Source of the DNA: Brevundimonas sp. UBA6550
GTDB lineage: Bacteria; Pseudomonadota; Alphaproteobacteria; Caulobacterales; Caulobacteraceae
DNA: 64,000 nt
Reading direction: 5' to 3'
NCBI RefSeq assembly: GCF_002434505.1
Contig: NZ_DJKE01000012.1
Coordinates: forward strand, 248,001-312,000
The position numbers and the translations under genes are program-made. The notes under the pieces are model-generated. The model worked only from the letters and a program-made list of their open reading frames with translations. It did no database searches and was not told where the DNA came from. This document shows positions 1 through 7,799 of the stretch, piece by piece. Numbering within the stretch: the stretch's first letter is position 1; the number at the start of each line of letters is the position of its first letter.

Positions 1-211
1 CCGTTCTCTGACAGGTCAATCCACCCCCCCTATTCTCATGTCTCCTATCGACCACGAGCTTCGACTCAGCGCATTATACCCGTCGGGTTAGGCGCCTGTG
101 ACCTGTCGCCGGGTCAAACGTCTCGTGGCTTGCAATCCCTTCCTCGGCCCCACGTTTTCCTCGTGTGCCGCAGCGTAATCGGCGACCTGCGCACCCACAG
201 AGGCAAACGCC

Positions 212-1012
212 ATGGTCGAACTCGACATCACTCTGAACCCTGTCACCCTTGAGCGCCTCAAGGCCGGACTTCGACAGACCGCTCCCGGAATCAAATCCTC
301 CCACCGCGTCGAAGCGCTGGCGCGTGGACTGGGCTTCCACTCCAACGCCGAATTGCGCGCTCGCATAGACGCGGGCGGTTCTCGACGGATCGATCCTGAG
401 TCTTTCGGCCGCTACCTGACCGAACGCGGCTTCGATGCGCCGGCGTCGATGCTGCTGCGCGCCGCAGCCCATGCGATCACGCTCACGGCGATGGATCGCG
501 ACGATCGTCTCCATAAATGGGGATGGGGTTTCGGGCGGCCCGAACGCCGCAGCGATGGTCGCTGGGAGACGCCCTACGAGCACTATGACCGGGTCCAGGC
601 GTATCGGGAGGAGCTGAAAGACATCGCCGTCGCCGACCATGTGCTGCGCGCGCTCGCCATGCTGGCGTCGGTGCCCGCGACGAAGACCATCCGCCCCGAC
701 ACCGACAGCTATCGCCTGAAGCACATCGCGGAGAACTTCGCCTGCACCTTCCCCGACGGTGCGCCTCTGGGCCCGGACTATGTCGCAAACGGTCCCCTGA
801 TCGTCGCGGCCGTCCACCTTGGCTTCCGATACCGGACGGCGCACGACCTGGACGGAAACGAGTGGCCGAACGTCACCTTCAACATGTCGCAGTCACACCT
901 GCTTGAGCTGGACATCGACTGTCGGCCCAACGGCGCACGGGCGCAGGACCGGCGCCGCAAACAGGAGGCGCGGAAGTACGGTTCGTTGTGGCCGCAGGCC
1001 AGAGCGGCCTAG
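212..1012 (+). CDS. Hypothetical protein, mobile-element cargo
   Basis: A 266-residue soluble protein that I do not recognise. The ATG follows a GAGG ribosome site by about 10 bases. The protein begins with a short helical region resembling the glyoxalase-related, plasmid-borne unknowns of alphaproteobacteria. It ends in a basic tail rich in Arg and Lys (about residues 245-262), which could bind nucleic acid. There is no signal peptide or membrane segment. It lies inside the element that ends near 9,200, on the opposite strand from parB. The call as a real gene rests on its length, start site and codon bias. The function is unknown. Confidence 0.7.
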   Translation: MVELDITLNPVTLERLKAGLRQTAPGIKSSHRVEALARGLGFHSNAELRARIDAGGSRRIDPESFGRYLTERGFDAPASMLLRAAAHAITLTAMDRDDRLHKWGWGFGRPERRSDGRWETPYEHYDRVQAYREELKDIAVADHVLRALAMLASVPATKTIRPDTDSYRLKHIAENFACTFPDGAPLGPDYVANGPLIVAAVHLGFRYRTAHDLDGNEWPNVTFNMSQSHLLELDIDCRPNGARAQDRRRKQEARKYGSLWPQARAA

Positions 1013-1061
1013 CTCTCGCGACGGCGCCCTGACGCTGGTGGGACGGTTTCTCGCGCGGGTT

Positions 1062-1232
1062 CTAGGGATCGGGTTCAGGCGCGTCGTCCAACGCCTTCCA
1101 CATCGCCTTGACCGTGTCGGACTGGCCCGTGGTCGTATCCTCGCGGGCCTGTTCGACGGCGTCGCGCTCGTCGTCGCTCAGCGCGCGCCTCAGCCGTCGT
1201 TCCTGATGCGCGATGAATTTGCTGGGCTTCAT
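1062..1232 (-). CDS. Small hypothetical charged protein
   Basis: A 56-residue acidic and basic helical protein, starting at the ATG that gives MKPSKFIAHQ. The frame stays open upstream to 1346, but the residues there (Gly, Arg and Thr rich) do not look like protein, so I chose the internal ATG. No Shine-Dalgarno sequence is obvious. It has no recognised domain. It could be a small regulator or an accessory protein of the element. It may not be expressed at all. Confidence 0.4.
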   Translation of the reverse strand: MKPSKFIAHQERRLRRALSDDERDAVEQAREDTTTGQSDTVKAMWKALDDAPEPDP

Positions 1233-1397
1233 GCGCGGGTTATACCTCGTCCGAGGGAGACGTGGGCGACCCGACCCGGAGCCGTTCGGTTCGGAAAAGG
1301 TCGCCCGAGTTCCGGTACATCGGTCCGTCCCCCCGACACTGGTCATACAGCGTTACGCCGAAGCGCGACACCGGGCATCGGCGCCTTGCCCGGAGAC

Positions 1398-1428
1398 AAA
1401 AAGCCGCGCGCCCCAAAGGGCGCGCGGC
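1398..1428 (-). terminator. Rho-independent terminator of the parB-like gene
   Basis: A perfect 11-bp GC stem (1403-1413 with 1418-1428) closes a 4-base loop. On the minus strand it is followed by five T residues (1402-1398). It lies 22 bases past the stop codon of the parB-like gene, so it should end that transcript. Confidence 0.9.
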
Positions 1429-1450
1429 GAGTTTTCGGCCCTGACGCCGT

Positions 1451-3514
1451 CTATTCGGCGGCGAACCGATAGGCGTCGTCATCGGCGGCGGGCGGCTCGG
1501 TCGCCTCGCCTTGCGGCTCCGGTGTCTCCGGTTCCGCCGCATTCGAGACGGTGCGCAGTACGGACGGAAGCCAGCCCTTGCCCTCGACCAGCCGCTCGGC
1601 GGCCTCGGCCATATCGCCCTTCTTGAACCCGGCGATACGCCCGGCTTCCTCGGGCGTGGTCGCCTCGGTCACCGCTTCCAGAACCCGCGCCTTGGACACG
1701 CGGGAGAAATAGCTGGCGGCGGTGGCCGTCCACGTCCTGGTCATGTCCAGACCGGTGGCGGTCGCCAGCGTCTCGGCATGGGCCAAGGCGTCCGGCTTGC
1801 GGTCGTGGGGGTCACGCACAGCGTAGAGACCGACGCCCGCGCAACAGGCCATCAGGTCCAGAAGGTCCGACGGCGGCAGGGTCATCAGCACGGCCCAGAG
1901 GTCTCGCGCCTCTTCCGGCAGACGGGCGCCCCACGCCTCCAGCCGGTCGGCCACGCGCCGCCCGGCCGGGCTGTCGCTGACGCCGGGCGCCAGCCGCTCC
2001 AGACCGGTCACGCTCAGACGCACTTGCAGGGGCGTCCACGTCCCCCACGCCGGGTAGAAGACCTGCAAGGCCAGCGCATGGACCACCACCGTCAGGGCGA
2101 TGTTTTCATCGGCCTGAACCGCATCGCGCAGCCCCATGGTCCGATGGGCGGTGAGGTCGATCACAAGCCGTTCGGACAGGGGCGCCGGTCCCTCGTCGGC
2201 CTCGGCGTCCGGCGCGGGCGGCGCCGTTTCGCCGTCCTGCGTCTCCGGCTCAGACCAGCTTTCCGGGGCGTCCGGATCGGGCGCGCGGTCGCTGACCGCA
2301 TCTTCGGCCCTGACCAGACCCCGCTCGAACCGGGCCAGCCCGTCATGTCCCAACAGGACCATGACCCCGGCCCGCGCCTTGACCTCGGCGGGATAGTCGA
2401 AGTCCGGACCGAAGGCTTGCAGGGCCTTATCGATCTCTTCCAGTCGGGCGTCGGCTTCGGGCGTCAGCCCTTCCGGCCCGGCCTCGGAGACGAGGGCGTC
2501 GTATTCCTCGGACAGGGCGGCGATCTGCGCCGCATCGTCCTCGGACCGGACGACCTCGACCGGATAGACCCGGCCCAGGGCGTTGACGGCGACGTAGTCG
2601 GACGCGGCCTCGGCCCATTTCCAGTCCTCGCGCTGGCGCGCCTCGTCGGCCAGAGCGGTGAGCTTGTCGCCCACCATCCGGTCCAGCAGGGCCGGGTCTT
2701 CCAGCCAGCCGCCGCCGTCCTCGGTGAACAGGTCGCGCAGCACCGAACCGCCCTCGGCCTCATACGCCTCGACGCCGACGAAGACGGCGCGGCGGTCGTC
2801 CGCCCTGACCTTGGCCTCGGTCATGGCCCGGCGAATGGCGTGGACGGGACGGTACTCGCCCAACTGCTCGAACACCTGACGCTGCCGGTCCTGATCGCCG
2901 CTGACGCAGAAGGCCATCAACTGATCAAGCGCCAGCGCCCCCTCCCGATAGGCCGCCATCAGCTCCGGGGCCGCCGCCCCGAGCCGCAGACGTTGAAGCA
3001 CTACGGTCGCCGTGACGCCGAACCGGGCGCCGATCTCCTCGGCGCCATAGCCCTTCTCGTCCGCCAGCCGCTTGAACGCCTCGAACTGGTCGGCGGGGTG
3101 CATGGCCTCGCGGGTGGTGTTTTCGTCGAGGCTGATTTCATGGGCGTCATTCTCGGTATCTACGACAACCTTGACCGGATGGGTCCGCTTGATCTGCTTG
3201 CGCTTGGCCAAGAGCCTCAGGCCCTGACGGCGCCCCTCCCCGATGGTTACGAGGTAATTGCCGGTGGCCGTCCCGTCCTCGCCGCGTTCGATCTCGACCA
3301 CGGGCGGCTGCAACACCCCCTTGACCTTGATGGAGGCGGCGAACGCCTCGATGGTCGCCGCGCTGTGCGGCACCTTCCGGGCGTTCTTCGGGGACGCCTT
3401 CAACCGGTTCAGCGGAACCACGATCTCCGCACCGTGAACCGGCTCCTGATCCGCTCCGGTCGCGGCGGCGCCAGCCGCCGCAGGGATACGGGCTTGGGTT
3501 GATTGAGCAGTCAT
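1451..3514 (-). CDS. Large ParB/RepB/Spo0J-type partition protein
   Basis: 687 residues. The start was chosen at the ATG preceded by a perfect AGGAGG. The longer open frame to 3640 reads through untranslated leader. The N-terminal ParB nuclease/CTPase-like domain covers about residues 30-130 and includes GEGRRQG, the counterpart of the ParB CTP-binding GERR box. It is followed by ENTTREAMHPADQ and an HTH (KorB-like) region to about residue 210. The remaining 470 residues are an acidic extension typical of the large ParB homologues on alphaproteobacterial plasmids and integrative elements. No parA is adjacent. It could partition an excised circle or act as a DNA-binding regulator. The family call is firm. 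The role is inferred. Confidence 0.88.
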   Translation of the reverse strand: MTAQSTQARIPAAAGAAATGADQEPVHGAEIVVPLNRLKASPKNARKVPHSAATIEAFAASIKVKGVLQPPVVEIERGEDGTATGNYLVTIGEGRRQGLRLLAKRKQIKRTHPVKVVVDTENDAHEISLDENTTREAMHPADQFEAFKRLADEKGYGAEEIGARFGVTATVVLQRLRLGAAAPELMAAYREGALALDQLMAFCVSGDQDRQRQVFEQLGEYRPVHAIRRAMTEAKVRADDRRAVFVGVEAYEAEGGSVLRDLFTEDGGGWLEDPALLDRMVGDKLTALADEARQREDWKWAEAASDYVAVNALGRVYPVEVVRSEDDAAQIAALSEEYDALVSEAGPEGLTPEADARLEEIDKALQAFGPDFDYPAEVKARAGVMVLLGHDGLARFERGLVRAEDAVSDRAPDPDAPESWSEPETQDGETAPPAPDAEADEGPAPLSERLVIDLTAHRTMGLRDAVQADENIALTVVVHALALQVFYPAWGTWTPLQVRLSVTGLERLAPGVSDSPAGRRVADRLEAWGARLPEEARDLWAVLMTLPPSDLLDLMACCAGVGLYAVRDPHDRKPDALAHAETLATATGLDMTRTWTATAASYFSRVSKARVLEAVTEATTPEEAGRIAGFKKGDMAEAAERLVEGKGWLPSVLRTVSNAAEPETPEPQGEATEPPAADDDAYRFAAE

Positions 3515-3846
3515 GTCTGCCTCCTTTGGGCAAGGGTTGCAGGCACGCGAAACGCGCGCCTGAAACCCTGCCCGTCGGCGAGACCGGGGTAGCAAGGGCC
3601 AGGGCGGATCGGCCGGAGGGGGATCGCCCGGCCTGCACAAGCCTCGTATCGATCGCGGACATCGCCCCTGTCGCCGGCGCGGAAGGCCGGGGAGACCGGC
3701 CGATCCGGCGGCGAAGCCGCTTCACCCTGGCCCGCGCGAGGGCGGAGCCCTTAGATCTTCAGAGGCATGCGATCGCGGTTCGGCCAGCCGAATCAGCGGT
3801 TAGGGTGATGTCCCTTCGCCGATTGCGGCCCACACGGAGTGCCGAG
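3515..3846. other. Divergent intergenic region upstream of parB
   Basis: 332 bases without a convincing gene. They hold the leader of the parB-like gene, including a strong hairpin (3534-3568), then GC-rich sequence with short inverted repeats such as GGCCGG/CCGGCC near 3685-3705. The right end carries the start region of the small gene at 3847. I see no clear -35/-10 pair. ParB-binding sites could lie here, but I cannot identify one by eye. Confidence 0.5.
3534..3568 (-). promoter_or_regulatory. Long 5'-leader hairpin ahead of parB
   Basis: GGGTT and AACCC arms flank a 10-bp stem with one A-C mismatch and an AAA loop. This makes a near-continuous 15-bp hairpin that ends 7 bases upstream of the AGGAGG of the parB-like gene. 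As DNA it is a good operator-type inverted repeat. As RNA it would sit directly before the ribosome site. There is no T-run, so a terminator is unlikely. Confidence 0.55.
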
Positions 3847-4155
3847 ATGACCACCGCTGCATCCCCCGCCCGACCCGCCTGCTACGCCCGGATCATTCTG
3901 ACCGCAGCGGGCGCTCAACTCCCCCGTCAGCACTTTTTGGTCGCCGGATCCACGCCGGCTCAGATCAACAGCGTCGCAATCGGCCTACGCGACGCGCACG
4001 ATCAGGCTGACAACTATCTTACCAAAACTGTCCTGGCCGCCGACGTGCCGGAGCACGTTCTGCTCCAGGATGGTCAGTCGCTGCCTCTCGGCGTCGAGCT
4101 GAGTTGGTTCGACAACGATCTGGGCAAGGTGGATTGGTCGAAGCTGAGGATCTGA
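3847..4155 (+). CDS. Hypothetical protein
   Basis: A 102-residue protein that I do not recognise. I chose the ATG at 3847 (MTTAASPARP). An in-frame ATG 42 bases upstream is also possible, because the ribosome site (ACGGAG) is only moderate. The sequence contains a segment typical of small soluble domains (YARIILTAAG) and a C-terminal FDNDLGKVDW. There is no membrane segment. It converges on the endonuclease-fold gene with 45 bases between the stops. Confidence 0.6.
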   Translation: MTTAASPARPACYARIILTAAGAQLPRQHFLVAGSTPAQINSVAIGLRDAHDQADNYLTKTVLAADVPEHVLLQDGQSLPLGVELSWFDNDLGKVDWSKLRI

Positions 4156-4200
4156 TTGTCAGCAGGCGGCGGCGAGCGTTCAGGACGTGCTACCCGTGTG

Positions 4201-5100
4201 TCAGCCCGCGATCCGCACCGAGATCGGACAGTGGTCCGACGGGTGCTCGGCCTCGGGCACACCACCGTAGACATATTCCTCGAAGGACCCCGGCTCGATC
4301 CGGGCGGTCGCGGCGACGCCCGTGGCGATGAAGTCGATGTATTCGCGATACCGCGCCTTGCAGCCCGCCGACCGGTCGCCCGAGGTCAGGTTCAGGGTCG
4401 AACCCCCGGGGTCGCCGTCGTTCAGGTCCGCCAGGAAGGCGTCGTTGCGGCTGGCGAGACGACGGTTCCAGTCACCCAGCACGACGAAGGCCGTCCCCTC
4501 GCGAGCGCGCGCCTCGGTCCATCCTTCCAGCACCGGCAGCTGGTCGAAGAGCACGGGGCAGTCAGGGTCGGTCGGCTCGCGGCCGGAGTTGCAGCCAGAC
4601 TTCAGATGCACCGCCAGGAGCCGGACCGGCCGTCCGCGCGACACGGTGACATCCACGCCCCAGCGCAGATCGGGGTTACCAAGGGCCAGGGCGCTGAGGT
4701 CGGGGTTGCGAGTCCAGGGCACGCCCTTGCGGATGGCGAAGCCGACGGCCTGATTCTGAATGTAAAGTCCCGGACGCCCGCGGCACTCGCCGCTGCGCGT
4801 GCTGGCCGGACGGCCGGACATGACCACGTCGTAGAGCGCCGGGTCGAACACCCGCTCGGCGGCGGCCCGGTTCTGCACCTCCTGGAAGGCGATCACGTCG
4901 GCCCCGAGGGCCGAGGCGTGCGCCCGCAGACGGGCGTAGTCCGCCCCGGTGCGTGGGCTGCAGCCCTCCCCGTCCCGTTCGGCCAGATGCTCCATATTCC
5001 AGCTGGCGATCTTGAGGCTACCGCCGTCGCGGGGCGGCGTCATGCCGATGCAGCCCGACAGGAGGGCGGCCGAGAGGGTGAGGGCGATCAGGGATTTCAT
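4201..5100 (-). CDS. Endonuclease/exonuclease/phosphatase-fold lipoprotein
   Basis: 299 residues starting at the ATG that opens a lipoprotein signal with lipobox LSGC (Cys17), so it is probably membrane anchored. The mature part has the EEP (DNase I-like) signature: IASWNMEH with a metal-site Asn, FQEVQN with the catalytic Glu, VLGDWNRR, and a terminal HPSDHCPI with the catalytic Asp-His. These residues make it an active metal-dependent hydrolase. The substrate (nucleic acid, phospholipid or sugar phosphate) cannot be read from the sequence. Several extra Cys residues could form disulfides in the periplasm. The longer frame to 5400 lacks coding character. Confidence 0.85.
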   Translation of the reverse strand: MKSLIALTLSAALLSGCIGMTPPRDGGSLKIASWNMEHLAERDGEGCSPRTGADYARLRAHASALGADVIAFQEVQNRAAAERVFDPALYDVVMSGRPASTRSGECRGRPGLYIQNQAVGFAIRKGVPWTRNPDLSALALGNPDLRWGVDVTVSRGRPVRLLAVHLKSGCNSGREPTDPDCPVLFDQLPVLEGWTEARAREGTAFVVLGDWNRRLASRNDAFLADLNDGDPGGSTLNLTSGDRSAGCKARYREYIDFIATGVAATARIEPGSFEEYVYGGVPEAEHPSDHCPISVRIAG

Positions 5101-5422
5101 GACGGGGGCCTCGCGGTGAAGGGTGCGGCCCGGCCGACGGCGGGTCGGCGCGGGACCGCTGCCGGGCGCAAGGTCGGTCGCGGTCCGGCGGTCTCGCCTA
5201 TCGCATCGAACCGATTCCCGCGATGCGTCATTCGCGGCGATCCGCGTCGATTGCGCCGGGGCGGCGAGCCTGTAGGCTGGCCGCTGACGGGTTCCGGAAC
5301 GATAGGGACCGACCGGGAGCCGGGGGACGTCCCTGACGTCGGCGGCGGCCGGTTCTGAAACCCCGGGCTTCCTCACAGAAGTTCCAGGCCCGTCCCCCAT
5401 TCGCCGTCACGAAAGGATCGCC
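5101..5422. other. Intergenic region, no gene seen
   Basis: 322 bases between divergent genes. I see no convincing short gene. There is a perfect 10-bp palindrome GTTCCGGAAC at 5291-5300 and several GC-rich short repeats. The promoters of the lipoprotein gene (leftward) and the 94-residue gene (rightward) must lie here, but no clear -35/-10 pair stands out. Confidence 0.4.
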
Positions 5423-5707
5423 GTGGCCGATGAGTTCACCGCCGAGGAAACGGCCCTCTATGACGAGCTGGCGGAACGGGCGGGCGAGGTCGCGCGCCGG
5501 ATCCTGGCCGAACGCGGCCTGATCTATCTTGACGATCTCGCTCCCGAGGCCGCCCGCGACCTGCTTCGGATCGCCTGGCGCGAAGCCGCCCAGGCGCGGT
5601 TCGAAGGCCAGGATGTCAGCGAGCTCCATGCGGAGATCGACCTGATGGTCGACAGCCTCGTCATGAGCTCCGAAAGCGGCGGCGCCGCCCCGGCCTCGAT
5701 TCACTAG
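5423..5707 (+). CDS. Small acidic helical hypothetical protein
   Basis: 94 residues with a GTG start 5 bases after GAAAGGA, a good ribosome site. The protein is strongly acidic and predicted all-helical (MADEFTAEETALYDELAERA at the N-terminus). I recognise no family. It overlaps the stop of the convergent gene at 5704 by 4 bases (CTAG shared by both stops). This tight convergence suggests both are real. Confidence 0.65.
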   Translation: MADEFTAEETALYDELAERAGEVARRILAERGLIYLDDLAPEAARDLLRIAWREAAQARFEGQDVSELHAEIDLMVDSLVMSSESGGAAPASIH

Positions 5708-5997
5708 GCGGGAGCGCGCGAGTCCTCCGGCGTGCGCGCCCTGAGATCGCGATAGGGGTCGCCTCTCTCCCCGGCCTCCGCCCGCGAAAGCAGCTTCGTC
5801 TCGAAGTGCGACGACACGAGGATCCGGATCTCGCGGTACCGAAGCCCGTCATGCAGGGTGGCGCAGGTCGCCTTGACCGTCGACAGAGGGCCCAACCAGT
5901 CGTCCGTCTGCACCGTCACGGCGCCGGGCTGCTGGTCTGGCGAAGCCGCCTCGGCGAACATGCGGTCGAGGGCCTGGTCGAGTTCGTCGTGGGTCAT
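5704..5997 (-). CDS. Small hypothetical protein
   Basis: 97 residues starting MTHDELDQAL. It is soluble and of mixed charge, with a central strand-rich part (YREIRILVSSHFETKLL) and a basic C-terminus. No family is recognised and no strong ribosome site is visible. It is convergent with the preceding small gene. It lies downstream of the DUF3800 gene on the same strand, but with a 140-base gap, so co-transcription is uncertain. Confidence 0.6.
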   Translation of the reverse strand: MTHDELDQALDRMFAEAASPDQQPGAVTVQTDDWLGPLSTVKATCATLHDGLRYREIRILVSSHFETKLLSRAEAGERGDPYRDLRARTPEDSRAPA

Positions 5998-6137
5998 GAC
6001 CTGCGACTAGGCGGAGTCGGCGGCGGCGTCCTCCCCCGCGCGATGCAGGACGACGTTCGGACGAACTGCTTTCGACGTGGCGTCTGGGGTCGACGGCTTC
6101 ATCCGGAAGCCGACCGACCCCGACCTTGCGACGGGTG

Positions 6138-7370
6138 CTAACCTTGAGCCAGCGGCGCCGCCGGCCCGGCCGTGGCAACGCCTGGCGGCGGAGTTCGCAT
6201 GAACGGCGGCAGTCCGTCGATTTCGTACTGTTCCATCGACGCGACGCGACGTTCTTCGCTCATCTTCACAAGCGCTCGACCCGCTTCCAGCTTCTCTTCA
6301 GGCATGTCGCCGAACATCACCTCTCCGAACTGATTGAGCAGCGAGTGTTCGACCCCCTTGAAGGAGAAGTCGTTGTGCCAGCCGTTGGCGAGGATAAAGA
6401 GCAGCAGACGCTCGCAGTTCTCCGGCAGGTCCTTCCCCTTCAGCCACTGACCGTAAAGCCAGAGTGCGACGTCAGCCATCTGGATGCCGGCGCTCTGATC
6501 GTCGGGCTTCATGACGAAGAGACTGCCCGGAGCCCGCTGCAGGGAGTATCGCTCGCCAGCCCATTCGATGACATCCGGCGAGGCGTTGGAAAACAGACCG
6601 TGCCAGGAGCTCAGCGTACGGCCGAACTCGTTCTGCTCATCGTGGATGATCGACGCGATCTTCTTGTTCAGGCGGCTGGACATGGACTGGAGCCCTTCCA
6701 GAAGGTTCGCGAAGGCCACCAGATTGGGGAAGTGGCCTTGTTTGGCGAGCTTCTGCTCGGTGGCGAACTGGACGCACTCCGGGTGAGCGATGATCCAGTG
6801 CAGCCCCTGCCCCAGCAACTCGCGCGAACGCGCATCGGGCAGGATGTCGAGCCGGGCCTTGATCGCCTCGCAGATCGGCGGAAGCGCTGCGCGCGCGTCC
6901 GCTTCCTTGGGCATCAGCAGGCACTTCCAGAAATCCCGGGCGATATCATCGGTGATGACGCCGGCGAGCTTGAACGCTCCGATGATCTTGAGCGGCTTCA
7001 GATTATAGGCGTGCCACGGGACGGCGGCGTTCTCCCCGGAATCGAACAGGGTGTCGAACATCTTGGTCGCCAGCAGGTACTTCTTCTCGACCCTCGAGAC
7101 GAAGAAGGTCGCTCCGGCGCGATGCAGCAACCGGAGCAGGTCGTCAGCGATCGTTTCCAGTCGCCCGAGACCGAGCTCGTTCGCGTGGATGGCGGTAGCG
7201 CCAACCCTCCCGGCGATGGCCCGGACCTTGTCGCCGTAGTTCCGGTCGAAGTCGCCCCGGCTGACCAGGGCGGCGGTGTAATAATCGGGCTGCGCCGTGT
7301 CGAAGATGTTCCTTCCGGTGTTTCCGGATTCATCGACGTAGGCGAACAGCGGCGTGCGGGCTTCTCCCAT
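6138..7370 (-). CDS. DUF3800 family protein
   Basis: 410 residues. The N-terminal FAYVDESGNTG is the hallmark of DUF3800, whose Asp-Glu pair starts a predicted RNase H-like fold. An internal HDEQNEFGR and a later GIQMADVALW supply the other conserved acidic positions. The catalytic set therefore looks intact, and metal-dependent nuclease activity is a reasonable inference from the fold. Members are common on phages, plasmids and defence or mobile islands, but the biochemical role is unproven. It lies immediately 3' of the intron-bearing tRNA-Leu gene, same strand, 87 bases away. The C-terminal tail is Pro/Ala rich and probably disordered. Confidence 0.88.
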   Translation of the reverse strand: MGEARTPLFAYVDESGNTGRNIFDTAQPDYYTAALVSRGDFDRNYGDKVRAIAGRVGATAIHANELGLGRLETIADDLLRLLHRAGATFFVSRVEKKYLLATKMFDTLFDSGENAAVPWHAYNLKPLKIIGAFKLAGVITDDIARDFWKCLLMPKEADARAALPPICEAIKARLDILPDARSRELLGQGLHWIIAHPECVQFATEQKLAKQGHFPNLVAFANLLEGLQSMSSRLNKKIASIIHDEQNEFGRTLSSWHGLFSNASPDVIEWAGERYSLQRAPGSLFVMKPDDQSAGIQMADVALWLYGQWLKGKDLPENCERLLLFILANGWHNDFSFKGVEHSLLNQFGEVMFGDMPEEKLEAGRALVKMSEERRVASMEQYEIDGLPPFMRTPPPGVATAGPAAPLAQG

Positions 7371-7457
7371 GGTTTCTTATTCTCCGTTCTCAGGGGGGCC
7401 TGAGACATCGGAACCGGACACCACCAGTTCAAGGCGCAGCGTTCATCGAATTCGGGT

Positions 7458-7754
7458 TGGTGCGGGCGGCCGGGGTCGAACCGGCATGGGCAAAGCCCGA
7501 CGGATTTTCATACCACTTCGACTTTCGCCGCCGCCCCAGGGCGTTCGTGGTCTGGACTATCCCTTCGTCATAGCCCGAAGGCCTTAGACGCCGCCCGTCT
7601 AGTCTCTACACCTTCCCGTCGAGAGACGGGCTTGGCTCGGGATCGCCATTTGACAGGGTTCCCCGACTTTGAGCGGTTCTACGTCCGGGATTTCCCCCGG
7701 CGCACTCAATCCTCAGCTTAAGTCCGTTGCGTCTACCAGTTTCGCCACGCCCGC
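7458..7754 (-). tRNA. tRNA-Leu(UAA), interrupted by a group I intron, CCA encoded
   Basis: The exons fold as a canonical class II tRNA. The acceptor stem is GCGGGCG/CGCCCGC with A73 and an encoded CCA (7460-7458). The D stem is GCG/CGC. The anticodon stem is ACGGA/UCCGU with loop CUU-AAAA. The variable arm is GGGC/GCCC and the T stem is GCCGG/CCGGC with loop UUCGACC. The anticodon UAA is split after U34 (7720). The 3' exon resumes at A35 (7508). Removing the 211-nt intron gives an intact tRNA that reads UUA. The gene lies within the integrated element, just past the integrase stop, with its own promoter. The 5' half is 37/39 identical to the truncated tRNA at 9202-9240. The two differences are at positions 27 and 29 of the anticodon stem, and both have matching partners in the 3' exon here. 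Confidence 0.95.
7509..7719 (-). ncRNA. Group I self-splicing intron (subgroup IC3-like) in tRNA-Leu(UAA)
   Basis: A 211-nt intron with no reading frame. Its catalytic core contains the conserved modules of tRNA group I introns: CGAGCCAAG (7639-7631), GUGUAGAGACUAGACGG (7611-7595, the J/P7 region), CUAAGGC (7587-7581), AUAGUCCAG (7560-7552, the P7 3' strand) and a GCGAAAG tetraloop helix near 7528. These match, from memory, the compact Azoarcus tRNA-Ile intron. The 5' exon ends in U and the intron ends in G (7509), as the chemistry requires. The guide GAGU near 7706-7703 can pair with exon ACUU to form P1 with a U-G pair at the splice site. Splicing is therefore expected to be autonomous and guanosine dependent. 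Confidence 0.95.
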
Positions 7755-7768
7755 GAGCCGAACCGGCT

Positions 7769-7797
7769 CTATAGCCGCGTTCGGCCGCTATCGCCAA
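7769..7797 (-). promoter_or_regulatory. Promoter of the intron-bearing tRNA-Leu
   Basis: TTGGCG (7797-7792) and CTATAG (7774-7769) are separated by exactly 17 bases. The -10 box lies 14 bases ahead of tRNA position 1. The same arrangement precedes the truncated tRNA at 9240, with TTGGAG and CTATAC. The replacement copy therefore brings its own sigma-70-type promoter, wedged between the integrase stop codon and the tRNA. Confidence 0.65.
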
Positions 7798-7799
7798 GG

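Noticed and set aside
1403..1428. Terminator for the small gene at 1062-1232
   Set aside because: That gene ends at 1062, further left on the minus strand. The T-run and location fit the parB-like gene.
1511..3502. Long open frame on the plus strand opposite parB (663 codons)
   Set aside because: It mirrors the codons of the ParB-like gene, is rich in Arg, Gly and Pro, and has no family features. The parB gene has AGGAGG, an ordered domain and a terminator. Similar antisense frames opposite fliF, cysI, flhA, dxs and others were left out for the same reason.
6138..7370. Intron-encoded homing endonuclease
   Set aside because: The gene is outside the intron, 87 bases past the tRNA, and has DUF3800 not LAGLIDADG, HNH or GIY-YIG motifs. 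The intron itself has no reading frame.
7458..7754. tRNA pseudogene caused by insertion of unrelated DNA
   Set aside because: The inserted 211 bases contain all major group I core modules, the exon-intron borders obey U/G rules and the exons rejoin to a perfect tRNA.
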